A stretch of DNA of 64,000 nt. It comes from Atribacter laminatus (GTDB lineage: Bacteria; Atribacterota; Atribacteria; Atribacterales; Atribacteraceae). This document shows positions 45,097 through 53,630 of this stretch, piece by piece. The notes below the pieces were generated by a model. That model searched no databases and was not told where the DNA came from. It saw only the letters and a program-made list of their open reading frames with translations. The translations under genes and the position numbers were made by a program. Each line of letters starts with the position of its first letter. Within the stretch, counting starts at the first letter, position 1. Location: positions 1,302,001-1,366,000 of the forward strand of contig NZ_CP065383.1 in assembly GCF_015775515.1 (NCBI RefSeq). Reading direction: 5' to 3'.

Positions 45097-45556
45097 AGAA
45101 AATTCGTGATGATATCAAAACGATTCTTTTTCTCTTGATGGGAGAAGATTGGAGTGCGGGTGAAAACCCAGACTTAGATCAGATTTAGTAGCTCTAAACC
45201 CATTACCTATAACCAATTATATATTTTTCAGAATAAATAATTCTTTCGGGGAAGATGGTTATATAGCCTCAGAGAAATTGTTTTTTCTCATTCATTTTTT
45301 GCTTAAAATATGAACCCTTATTCCTGCCCATGTTCACTTTGTTTATTCCATTTATAGCAAAATATTTCCAATAATATATGCCAATTATTCAAAATAAGCA
45401 TATTAACGGGATTGACTTATGATTGCGATAAATCTATTATTTTATTAAAGTAGTTTTATTACGGGTTATTAATACTGAGATAATAATAAAAATATATATA
45501 AGTATTTTCTCCTTCAATAAAAAATTGATGTAAATCGTTTTTGGAGGGGTTATAAA
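45097..45556. other. AT-rich leader region before glutamate dehydrogenase
   Basis: Apart from the promoter-like sequence at 45412-45440 I see no gene or repeat. The stretch becomes strongly AT-rich from 45200 onward. Confidence 0.5.
45412..45440 (+). promoter_or_regulatory. Promoter-like sequence upstream of glutamate dehydrogenase
   Basis: TTGACT at 45412-45417 and TATTAT at 45435-45440 are 17 bp apart. It would give a leader of about 110 bases before the ATG at 45557. Confidence 0.45.
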
Positions 45557-46822
45557 ATGCCAAAGGAAATTTATGATTCTTATGAAAACATGCTTTTTAA
45601 TCTCGATAGTGCAGCGAAAAAACTGGGTTTGGATTATGATGACTATCTTTCACTTCGATATCCAGAAAGGGAGTTAGTCGTTTCTATACCAGTTGTGATG
45701 GATAATAATCACGTTGAAGTATTTACTGGATATCGAGTTCAATATTCGAGTAGCCGAGGACCATGTAAGGGTGGGCTGAGATATTCAAATGATGTGGATA
45801 TTAATATTGTAAAAACCTTAGCAGCTTTAATGACCTGGAAAAGCGCCGTAGTAAACATCCCATTCGGAGGCGCGAAAGGTGCTATTCGTTGTGACCCATC
45901 ACATTTGTCAAGAGAAGAGTTAAAACGTATTACACGTCGTTACACAGCGATGATCCTTCCGCTTATTGGTCCAGAAAAAGATATTCCGGCTCCTGACATT
46001 AATACCAACGATGAAGTTATGGGATGGATTATGGATACCTATAGTATGTTTAAAGGGTATTCAGTCCCTGGGGTTGTTACCGGAAAACCTTTGGAAATTG
46101 GAGGTACCTTAGGAAGGCAAGGAGCGACTGGACGAGGAGTAGTTTATATAATTAATGATATAGCGCCTTTGATAGGATTTTCGCTGGTTGGTGCCAAAGT
46201 GGCCATACAAGGTTTTGGGAAAGTTGGAAGTATTTTAGCCCAGCTTCTCGCCCATCAAGGATCTAAGATTATAGCTGTATGTGATATAAGTGGTGGCATA
46301 TATCGAGAATCTGGTTTGGATATTGATGACCTTATTAAATATGTAAACAACAACCCCAGTAAAACAATCAAGGGGTATAAATCTCCAGGTGTAACAGAGT
46401 TTCCCAAAGAGGAAATTTTCTACTTCCCGGTTGACCTTTTTATACCAGCTGCTAAAGAAAACCAAATCACTGCTTCTATAGCAAAAAAGTTAAATACTAA
46501 AATAATCGCTGAAGCTGCTAACGGGCCAACTTTGGTTGAAGCTGATGAAATATTAGAATCCCGAAAAATTATTGTTATTCCGGATATTCTGGTAAGCGCT
46601 GGTGGCTTGGTGGTTTCTTACTTTGAGTGGGTACAAAATATACAATCACTGATGTGGGATGAGAGCGAAGTCAACGAATTGCTAATGAGAATAATGAAAA
46701 GAGCTTTTAACGAGGTGTGGGCAGTTCACCAGCAAAGAGAGGTGAATTTGAGGATGGCAGCGTATATGTTGGCAATTGACCGCGTAGTAAAAGCTAAAAA
46801 AATTAGGGGTGTATTTCCATAG
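45557..46822 (+). CDS. gdhA: Glutamate dehydrogenase (Glu/Leu/Phe/Val dehydrogenase family)
   Basis: The 421-residue enzyme carries out reversible oxidative deamination of glutamate to 2-oxoglutarate and ammonia. It shows G-P-C-K-G-G-L-R-Y near residue 72, the catalytic Lys in P-F-G-G-A-K-G near 105, P-A-P-D-I-N-T near 145, and the Rossmann motif Q-G-F-G-K-V-G near 215. Length is typical of bacterial and archaeal hexameric forms. GGAGGGG precedes the ATG. A ROK regulator follows after 16 bp, and the rest of the operon includes an aminotransferase, so this enzyme could recycle the glutamate formed there. Leu or Phe specificity is less likely but not excluded. Confidence 0.92.
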   Translation: MPKEIYDSYENMLFNLDSAAKKLGLDYDDYLSLRYPERELVVSIPVVMDNNHVEVFTGYRVQYSSSRGPCKGGLRYSNDVDINIVKTLAALMTWKSAVVNIPFGGAKGAIRCDPSHLSREELKRITRRYTAMILPLIGPEKDIPAPDINTNDEVMGWIMDTYSMFKGYSVPGVVTGKPLEIGGTLGRQGATGRGVVYIINDIAPLIGFSLVGAKVAIQGFGKVGSILAQLLAHQGSKIIAVCDISGGIYRESGLDIDDLIKYVNNNPSKTIKGYKSPGVTEFPKEEIFYFPVDLFIPAAKENQITASIAKKLNTKIIAEAANGPTLVEADEILESRKIIVIPDILVSAGGLVVSYFEWVQNIQSLMWDESEVNELLMRIMKRAFNEVWAVHQQREVNLRMAAYMLAIDRVVKAKKIRGVFP

Positions 46823-46838
46823 ACTGGAAAAATAAAAA

Positions 46839-47978
46839 ATGAAAAATCCTCCAAAATTAGAGTTGATTTATCGAATAATAAAAGAAAATGGGCCTCTTTC
46901 CAGGAATGATTTATCGAAAGCAACCAGTATTGGAATCCTCACCGTTGCAAAGTTTATTGAAAGGTTAATTTTAGAAGGTAAAGTGGTTGAAAGTGGCTGG
47001 GATAAGAAGACCGGTGGGAGACCGGCACGATTAATCAGTATTAATCCCGATTTTGGCAAGGCATTAGGAATCGAACTGGGAGGTTCCTATATTAACTGGG
47101 TTATTTCCAATTGTGTTGGGGATATATTTCAAAGAGGAACGATAAAAGTTCAAAAAAACGAACCAATTAAGAAAAATCTGGAAGATCAAATAAAAAAGAT
47201 TCTAAATGATGACGAGAATATAAAATCAATTGGTATTGCCAGTACTGGTATAGTGGAAACCGTAACTGGCACATCACTTTGTTCTCCCCAACGGGATGAT
47301 TTAAATGATTTTCCAGTAAAAAAGCATCTTGAAGAAAAATTCAATCTTCCAGTTTATTTAGATGATGTGTGTAGAACTGTTGCTTATGTTGAGCAAAATC
47401 AAGGAGTAGCAAGAAGTATTAAGAATTTTTTATATTTTTATCTTGATGTTGGAATTGGTCTATCAATAGTTTTAGATGGCAAAATATATCGAGGCCCTTT
47501 TGGCATTTCCGGAGAAATTGGACACTTTATCATAGATGAAAATGGCCCATCTTGTGGTTGTGGAAATCGCGGATGTTTAGAAGTGTTTACATCGACAGCA
47601 GCAATTGTCCGTAATGCCAGAAAATTTATTGAAAATGGTGTGCAATCGAGCTTGCATAATCAAGAAATAAACATCGAGAATATCATTAATGAAGCCAGAA
47701 GAGGAGATAAATTGAGTTATCGTTTGATAACTGAATCGGGGGAACGTATCGGAGCAGTGGCTGCGCAGGTAATCAATTTTACTGGAATCCCTTTGATTAT
47801 TTTTGGAGGTCGTTTAAAACACGCCAACCAATTATTAACTGAACCAATCCAACATATAATTAAAAAGAATTCTTTGTCAGTATTAAGTCAAAAATTAGAA
47901 ATGAAAATTTCTTCTTTGGACGAGTGGGCAGGGGCGCTTGGCGCCTCAATGCTATCCTTATTGGAAATTATTCAATAG
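46839..47978 (+). CDS. ROK-family transcriptional regulator (NagC/XylR type)
   Basis: The 379-residue regulator begins with a winged helix-turn-helix (G-P-L-S-R-N-D-L-S-K-A-T near 18) followed by a ROK sugar-kinase-like domain with D-V-G-I-G-L-S-I-V near 204 and the zinc-binding C-G-C-G-N-R-G-C-L-E near 238. ROK repressors sense sugars or amino-sugar phosphates. The position immediately after glutamate dehydrogenase and before the transporter genes suggests it controls this operon. Confidence 0.92.
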   Translation: MKNPPKLELIYRIIKENGPLSRNDLSKATSIGILTVAKFIERLILEGKVVESGWDKKTGGRPARLISINPDFGKALGIELGGSYINWVISNCVGDIFQRGTIKVQKNEPIKKNLEDQIKKILNDDENIKSIGIASTGIVETVTGTSLCSPQRDDLNDFPVKKHLEEKFNLPVYLDDVCRTVAYVEQNQGVARSIKNFLYFYLDVGIGLSIVLDGKIYRGPFGISGEIGHFIIDENGPSCGCGNRGCLEVFTSTAAIVRNARKFIENGVQSSLHNQEINIENIINEARRGDKLSYRLITESGERIGAVAAQVINFTGIPLIIFGGRLKHANQLLTEPIQHIIKKNSLSVLSQKLEMKISSLDEWAGALGASMLSLLEIIQ

Positions 47979-48017
47979 AAAAATATTAATAAAAAATTAT
48001 AGGAGAAGGAGGGTTTT

Positions 48018-49172
48018 ATGAAAAGAATAAAAACTGGGATTATTGGTACTGGTTTTGTTGGAACAGTACACATTGATGCTTTAAGGCGCTTGGGTTTTGT
48101 CGATGTAGTTGCGGTTGCCGAAGCGAATGAGGAATTAGCTCAAAAAAAAGCTAGTGATTTTTTTATCCCTCGCGCCTATGGGAATTACCAGGACCTCATC
48201 AATGATCCGGATGTTCAAGTTGTTCATAACTGCACACCTAATCATCTTCATCTGGAAATCAATACTGCTATTATTCAGGCTGGAAAACACATCTTCTCCG
48301 AAAAACCTTTAGGTATGAATCGTTTTGAATCAAGTAAAATGTTGGAATTAGCTGAAAAGCGCCAACTCGTGCACGGGGTTAATTTTAACTATAGAATGTA
48401 TCCTTTGGTGCAAGACATGAAACACCGGATTCAGAAGGGAGAGTTGGGAAAAGTCAATTTAATTCATGGATCTTATCTACAAGATTGGCTTTTTTATGAA
48501 ACCGATTACAACTGGCGCATAGAACCAAAGTATGGTGGAGCAACTCGAGCAATTGGAGATATCGGTTCCCATTGGTGTGATCTTGCTCAAACGCTTACCG
48601 GGCTCAAAATTACCGAGGTATTTGCCAACTTATCAACTGTGATACCGGTAAGGAAAAAATCAAAAATTGTTGAGACTTTTAGCGAAAATCGTGAACCTAC
48701 CGATTACGAAGAAATACCGATACATTCAGAGGATTGGGGAGCGGTTTTAATTCGGTTAGAGAACGGAGCCAGCGGGGTTTTCTATGTTTCACAAATAAGC
48801 GCAGGAAGAAAATGTTATTTGAATATCGAAATTGATGGATCAAACCAATCCTTTTATTGGAATCAGGAAGAAGGGGATCGAATGTGGATTGGGTATCGCA
48901 ACCAACCGAATACCTATTTCATGAGAGATCCGAATCAGCTTGATCCAAAGTGTCGGGGTTATGTACTTGCACCAGGTGGGCATCCCGAGGGTTGGTTGGA
49001 TAGCCTTAAAAACAGCTTGCTGGCTTATTATCGTGCAGTGCTTGATGCAAAAAACTCGATAAACAAAAAGCCTGATTATGCGACTTTTCAAGACGGTTAT
49101 GATATTAGTTGTATCGTCGACGCAATTGTGGAAAGCCATCAAAAAGGAAAATGGGTAAAAATTGCCCGATAA
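48018..49172 (+). CDS. Gfo/Idh/MocA-family dehydrogenase
   Basis: The 384-residue protein has G-T-G-F-V-G-T-V-H near residue 10 (NAD(P) binding), F-S-E-K-P-L-G near 97 (catalytic Lys), and G-D-I-G-S-H-W-C-D near 180 (catalytic Asp/His region). GGAGAAGGAGGG precedes the ATG. It ends 14 bp before the aminotransferase start. Pairs of such a dehydrogenase with a DegT aminotransferase convert a hydroxyl to an amine through a ketone, or the reverse. Confidence 0.92.
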   Translation: MKRIKTGIIGTGFVGTVHIDALRRLGFVDVVAVAEANEELAQKKASDFFIPRAYGNYQDLINDPDVQVVHNCTPNHLHLEINTAIIQAGKHIFSEKPLGMNRFESSKMLELAEKRQLVHGVNFNYRMYPLVQDMKHRIQKGELGKVNLIHGSYLQDWLFYETDYNWRIEPKYGGATRAIGDIGSHWCDLAQTLTGLKITEVFANLSTVIPVRKKSKIVETFSENREPTDYEEIPIHSEDWGAVLIRLENGASGVFYVSQISAGRKCYLNIEIDGSNQSFYWNQEEGDRMWIGYRNQPNTYFMRDPNQLDPKCRGYVLAPGGHPEGWLDSLKNSLLAYYRAVLDAKNSINKKPDYATFQDGYDISCIVDAIVESHQKGKWVKIAR

Positions 49173-49185
49173 AGGAGGAAGATCA

Positions 49186-50436
49186 ATGACTGTCAAACCG
49201 ACTTTTGGAGGACCGGGTTCATATGTAATCGGTGAAGAAGAGAAGAAAGAAGTGATGGATGTTCTAGAGTCGGGGTATCTTTTTCGTTATGGCTCAGAGG
49301 ACGACCCCAATTTTAAAAAGAAAGTATTTACTCTAGAGCAAGAATTTTCTCAGTTGATCGGAGTCAAGCATGCAGTTGCGGTGAATAGTGGAACCAGTGC
49401 ATTGCTTACCTGTTTGGCTGCTCTTGGCATTGGACCTGGTGATGAGGTTATCGTTCCCGGATATACCTTCATTGCTTCTATCTCAAGTATTATTGTATCC
49501 CGAGCTATTCCAATTCTCGCCGAAATCGACGAATCACTGACTCTTGATCCTGGTGATGTAGAAAAAAAGATTACCAACAAGACGAAAGCCATCATGCCAG
49601 TGCATATGCTGGGAAATCCTTGCCAGATGGATGCTATCATGGATATCGCCCAACGGCATGGGTTATTGGTCATTGAAGACTGTGCTCAAGCTGCCGGGGC
49701 ATCCTTCCAAGGGAAGAGAGTTGGGAGCATTGGAGAAATTGCTGCTTTCTCGTTGAATGTGTTTAAAACTATCACTGCCGGTGATGGTGGTATTGTAGTG
49801 ACGGATAACGATGACTATTACGAACGGGCTTTTGGTTTTCACGACCAGGGTCACAAACCCATGCGGGCTGGTGTCGAGGTTGGAAAAAGAAGCATTGTTG
49901 GTTTGGATCTTCGCATGAATGAATTGACCGGAGCATTTGCTTTAGCCCAGGTGCGAAAAGTAGATACAATTCTTAACACACTTCGTGAAAAGAAAAGTAA
50001 GCTCAAAACAGCATTAGCCAAGATTCCGAATATCAACTTTAGAACCATCAACGACCAAAATGGAGAATGTGCCACTTTGCTTACTTTACTTTTTAAAGGT
50101 AAAGCCACAGCTGACGCCTTTGGTGAAAGAGCTGGAACTAAGACAATAGCTCATTCTGGATGGCATGTTTATAACAATATGGAACAAATTTTACAAAAGA
50201 AAACTTCAACCCTCTATCCCTGTCCTTATGAATGCCCGGCTTACGGAAAAGATATTCAATATTATGCTCATATGCTTCCTCAGACCGATGATATCCTTGA
50301 TCGAGCAATCAATATCAGTGTCGGTGTTGTTGATAAAGGTTTAGGTTCAGGCTTTGGAATCAACATTAATTCCAGTGACGAAGAAATTCATGCAGTAGTG
50401 GAGAAAGTTGAAAAAATTATGAAAAACATTACCTAG
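49186..50436 (+). CDS. DegT/DnrJ/EryC1/StrS-family PLP aminotransferase
   Basis: The 416-residue enzyme has A-V-N-S-G-T-S-A-L near 65, V-I-E-D-C-A-Q-A-A-G near 162, and the PLP-binding Lys in N-V-F-K-T-I near 194 followed by G-D-G-G. These aminotransferases act on keto-sugars or cyclitols using glutamate or glutamine as amino partner. ATG 49186 follows AAAGGAGG; an in-frame TTG at 49162 overlaps the previous gene. Because the operon also has a transporter and glutamate dehydrogenase, I infer it runs in the catabolic direction here, making glutamate from an imported amino-sugar, but biosynthesis is possible. Confidence 0.92.
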   Translation: MTVKPTFGGPGSYVIGEEEKKEVMDVLESGYLFRYGSEDDPNFKKKVFTLEQEFSQLIGVKHAVAVNSGTSALLTCLAALGIGPGDEVIVPGYTFIASISSIIVSRAIPILAEIDESLTLDPGDVEKKITNKTKAIMPVHMLGNPCQMDAIMDIAQRHGLLVIEDCAQAAGASFQGKRVGSIGEIAAFSLNVFKTITAGDGGIVVTDNDDYYERAFGFHDQGHKPMRAGVEVGKRSIVGLDLRMNELTGAFALAQVRKVDTILNTLREKKSKLKTALAKIPNINFRTINDQNGECATLLTLLFKGKATADAFGERAGTKTIAHSGWHVYNNMEQILQKKTSTLYPCPYECPAYGKDIQYYAHMLPQTDDILDRAINISVGVVDKGLGSGFGININSSDEEIHAVVEKVEKIMKNIT

Positions 50437-50512
50437 AATAAATAGCTTATTTACTGATAGAGAAAATTGTATTCATGGTTTTTAAAAAATGATTTAATAG
50501 AGGGTCTGAAAA

Positions 50513-50522
50513 GGAGGTGGTT
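50513..50522 (+). promoter_or_regulatory. Orphan strong ribosome-binding sequence upstream of the third binding-protein gene
   Basis: AAAAGGAGGTGG lies about 90 bases before ATG 50608, which has its own GAGGAGG. It opens no frame longer than a few codons. It matches the arrangement near 25358 and 36486. Confidence 0.45.
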
Positions 50523-50607
50523 GGTTGTATTGAGAATAAGTGTTCAATTAAGGATTAAGGTTAGGTAATTAACAAACAAATTATTTATTGCGAATGAGGA
50601 GGAGACC

Positions 50608-51567
50608 ATGAAGCACAAACTTTCAACATTAATATTTGTTTTGGTTGTAATGAGTTTGGTTTTAAGTTTAACTTTTAGCGCAGTTTCGCAGGAGAAACAA
50701 ATCGTTCTTGGAACATCAATCATTACTTATGAACACCCCTTCTACATTGATGTTGTAAACGGCATGAAGAAAGCTGCGGAAGAAGCTGGTGTCGAAATGT
50801 TGTTGGATGATCCCAAAACCAAACTCGATGCCCAAGTAAAGGCTTTGGAAACCTATATTACCCGAGGAGTAGATGCAATTGTTCTTTTTGGAGTTGACCC
50901 GGAAGGCGTAGTCCCGGTTGTTGAAGAAGCAGTTGCCAAGGGAATACCGGTTATCACTGCTGATATGGAGTTAGTGACTGATAAAGTTGTTACTTTTATA
51001 GGTTCCGATAATTATCAAATTGGGACTGAAGTAGGCGAATGGACAAAAAATTATATTGAAAAAGAAATGGACGGAAAAGCCAAGATTGGTGTGCTTTGGT
51101 GGGCAGTATCGGTTGCTCAACAACAACGTACCCAAGGTTTTCTTGATCAAGTCACTCAGTTGCCGGGTGTTGAAATCGTTGCTCAACAAAACGTTGAAGA
51201 AGGACTTCGCGAAAACGCCATGACAGTTGCAGAAAATATCATGACAGCGAATAAAGATATTGATTTTCTTTTTGGCGGAAATCAGACCTGTACTATGGGA
51301 GCCGTCTCGGCGGTGGAAGCGGCTGGTGCGAATATAAAAGTAGTTGGTGTAGACATCGATACCGAAATGGTTCAGGCAATTAGAGATGGGAAATTATTTG
51401 CTACTGTTGCCCAACAACCAATTGTTTTAGGATCGACTGCCATTGAAACAGCTTTAAATAAATTAAAAGGCGAAGAAATCCCAAAAAGAATAACAATTCC
51501 AGTTCTTTTAGTTTCTCAGGAAAATTTGGAAGAAGCTACTCAAGCATTAGAAATTCTTGACTATTAG
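50608..51567 (+). CDS. CUT2 sugar ABC transporter binding protein
   Basis: The 319-residue product has a signal peptide (residues 1-28, ending F-S-A-V-S-Q) and the ribose-binding fold: I-V-L-G-T-S-I-I-T-Y-E-H-P-F near 33, G-V-D-A-I-V-L-F-G near 90 and G-V-D-I-D-T-E near 247. It should bind a monosaccharide, amino-sugar or cyclitol outside the membrane. A perfect hairpin follows the stop codon. Confidence 0.93.
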   Translation: MKHKLSTLIFVLVVMSLVLSLTFSAVSQEKQIVLGTSIITYEHPFYIDVVNGMKKAAEEAGVEMLLDDPKTKLDAQVKALETYITRGVDAIVLFGVDPEGVVPVVEEAVAKGIPVITADMELVTDKVVTFIGSDNYQIGTEVGEWTKNYIEKEMDGKAKIGVLWWAVSVAQQQRTQGFLDQVTQLPGVEIVAQQNVEEGLRENAMTVAENIMTANKDIDFLFGGNQTCTMGAVSAVEAAGANIKVVGVDIDTEMVQAIRDGKLFATVAQQPIVLGSTAIETALNKLKGEEIPKRITIPVLLVSQENLEEATQALEILDY

Positions 51568-51598
51568 CTTGTTTAAGGATGTTATAACGGAATAAACC

Positions 51599-51631
51599 AT
51601 GAGGGAGAGGAGTGAGTTTTCTCTCCCTCAT
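51599..51631 (+). terminator. Perfect 11-bp intercistronic hairpin
   Basis: ATGAGGGAGAG pairs with CTCTCCCTCAT around an 11-base loop between binding-protein and ATPase genes. No strong T-run follows, so mRNA stabilisation or partial termination is likely. Confidence 0.7.
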
Positions 51632-51706
51632 TTAAATTAAGGGAATAAGAATATCTCTTTCATAGCTATTTATGAAAGAGGATCAACGGAAAACGAGGGA
51701 TTTAGT

Positions 51707-52498
51707 ATGCATGAAGAACCCATTTTAAAAATGAAGAGTATTTCTAAAAAATTTGGATCAGTCCAAGCTTTATACCAGGTGGATTTTGAGCTCTATCCTA
51801 ATGAAATACTTGGTTTATTGGGAGACAATGGTGCTGGTAAGTCAACCCTAATTAAAATTATTTCTGGAGTTTTTACCCAAGACGAAGGTGAAATATTTAT
51901 TCATGGAAAATCAGTTACTATTTCTGACCCAGCTGGTGCAAAGGAGTTAGGTATTGAAACGGTTTATCAAGATCTAGCTCTGGCCACTAAGCTCAACATA
52001 GCTGAAAATATTTTCCTTGGTCGAGAGAAAATGAAGAAGTTTCTTAAAACGCCAATTCAGGTATTAGATAAAAAGAAAATGGAAACGGAAACGAGACCGC
52101 TATTAGAAAGATTACGAATTGCTTTGGATCCAAAGTTAAAAGTTGGAACCTTATCTGGAGGGCAACGCCAAGCGACTGCTATAGCAAAAAGTGTTTTTTG
52201 GGAAGCGAAAATTATCATCATGGATGAACCAACCGCTGCCTTAGGGGTTGCAGAAACTGCTAAGGTCCGTCAGATCATTTTAGATTTAAAAAAGCACGGT
52301 GCTTCTGTAATTCTCATAAGCCATAATCTTGAAGATGTATTTTCAGTTGCTGATCGTGCTATCGTTTTAAGAGGGGGGATGAGGGTTGGAGATCGAATCA
52401 TTAAGAACACAACTCGCGATGAAATTGTTAAACTTATGGTTTCAGGTGAACAAAAGCAAGAAAATAATAATGTACAACTGAATAATGTGACGAGTTAA
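51707..52498 (+). CDS. CUT2 sugar ABC transporter, single-domain ATPase
   Basis: The 263-residue ATPase has Walker A G-D-N-G-A-G-K-S-T near residue 40, signature L-S-G-G-Q-R-Q near 148 and Walker B I-I-I-M-D-E-P-T near 167. Unlike the 497-residue tandem ATPase at 34066, it has one ABC domain, as in FrcA-type transporters, and presumably dimerises. The ribosome site (GAGGGA) is weak. The permease follows after 99 bp. Confidence 0.92.
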   Translation: MHEEPILKMKSISKKFGSVQALYQVDFELYPNEILGLLGDNGAGKSTLIKIISGVFTQDEGEIFIHGKSVTISDPAGAKELGIETVYQDLALATKLNIAENIFLGREKMKKFLKTPIQVLDKKKMETETRPLLERLRIALDPKLKVGTLSGGQRQATAIAKSVFWEAKIIIMDEPTAALGVAETAKVRQIILDLKKHGASVILISHNLEDVFSVADRAIVLRGGMRVGDRIIKNTTRDEIVKLMVSGEQKQENNNVQLNNVTS

Positions 52499-52597
52499 TG
52501 ATTTAATGAAAAACTATCTTTTTTGGAACATTACAATTTAAACAATTAAGTCTGGATATTTGATTTTGACTAATATCTTCTGAGGGAGAAATACACC

Positions 52598-53563
52598 ATG
52601 AGTCAGGAAAAAAAATCAACTTTGGGCTGGTTTATGTTTCTTTTTGAAAACTATGGTTTATTGCTTGGATTTATTTTTTTATGCTTGTTTTTATCGATTG
52701 CCTCTCCTTATTTTCTTACTGTGGAAAACGTATTAAATGTTGGGAGACAGATATCTATAACTGCCATAGTAGCTTTTGGCATGACATTTGTAATAACGGC
52801 TGCTCAAATTGATTTGAGTGTAGGCTCAGTGATAGCTTTAACCGGAGTAACTGCTGCTGCTTTTCTCCGTCAAGAAAATTATCCACTAGGTTTATGGGTG
52901 ATTGCCATTTTTGCTATAGGGCTAATAATTGGGCTTATGCATGGTTTTTTCGTTGCCAAGCAAAAAATACCAGCTTTTCTGCTTACTTTAGCAACAATGG
53001 GCATCCTTCGCGGAATTGGTTTTATTTATACTCAAGGAAGACCGATTTATATAAAATCTGAAGGCTTTCGTGCTTTAGGCCGAGGATTTATTGGTCCTAT
53101 TCCTACGCCTATCATTTTGATGCTGGTTATTTGGATAATATGTTATTTTATTTTTACACAAACGAAATTTGGCAAATATGTATCAGTTGTTGGTGAAAAC
53201 CAAGAAGTAGCCCGAATATCAGGGATTAATGTCGATAAAATATTAATCTATGTTTTTATCCTTCAGGGAATTCTCGCGGCAATAGGTGGAGCCATTATGG
53301 CTTCTCGCCTTGGTACCGGATCTCCTCAGGTTGGCCAGGGTGAAGAATTAGATGTCGTTTCGGCAGTTATCCTTGGTGGTACCAATTTATACGGTGGAGA
53401 AGGTAGGATGTTTGGAACTTTATTAGGAGCTATGATTATAGGCACACTCCTTAATGGAATGACTTTACTGAATGTATCTCCTTATGTTCAGATGGTTATC
53501 CGTGGTTTGGTTATTTTAGGAGCAGTTTGGATGAATATGTACCGTTATCGGGTAAAGCGTTAA
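52598..53563 (+). CDS. CUT2 sugar ABC transporter permease
   Basis: The 321-residue membrane protein has T-A-A-Q-I-D-L-S-V-G-S near residue 66, V-G-E-N-Q-E-V-A-R-I-S-G near 200 and V-I-L-G-G-T-N-L-Y-G-G-E-G near 260, the landmarks of RbsC-type permeases. GAGGGAGA precedes the ATG. It completes the second CUT2 transporter. Confidence 0.93.
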   Translation: MSQEKKSTLGWFMFLFENYGLLLGFIFLCLFLSIASPYFLTVENVLNVGRQISITAIVAFGMTFVITAAQIDLSVGSVIALTGVTAAAFLRQENYPLGLWVIAIFAIGLIIGLMHGFFVAKQKIPAFLLTLATMGILRGIGFIYTQGRPIYIKSEGFRALGRGFIGPIPTPIILMLVIWIICYFIFTQTKFGKYVSVVGENQEVARISGINVDKILIYVFILQGILAAIGGAIMASRLGTGSPQVGQGEELDVVSAVILGGTNLYGGEGRMFGTLLGAMIIGTLLNGMTLLNVSPYVQMVIRGLVILGAVWMNMYRYRVKR

Positions 53564-53630
53564 ATTTAGTCATATTTTTATTTTATTAAGTGCTGATTGA
53601 AAAAGGCTCATATTAAAAGGAGATTGAAAA

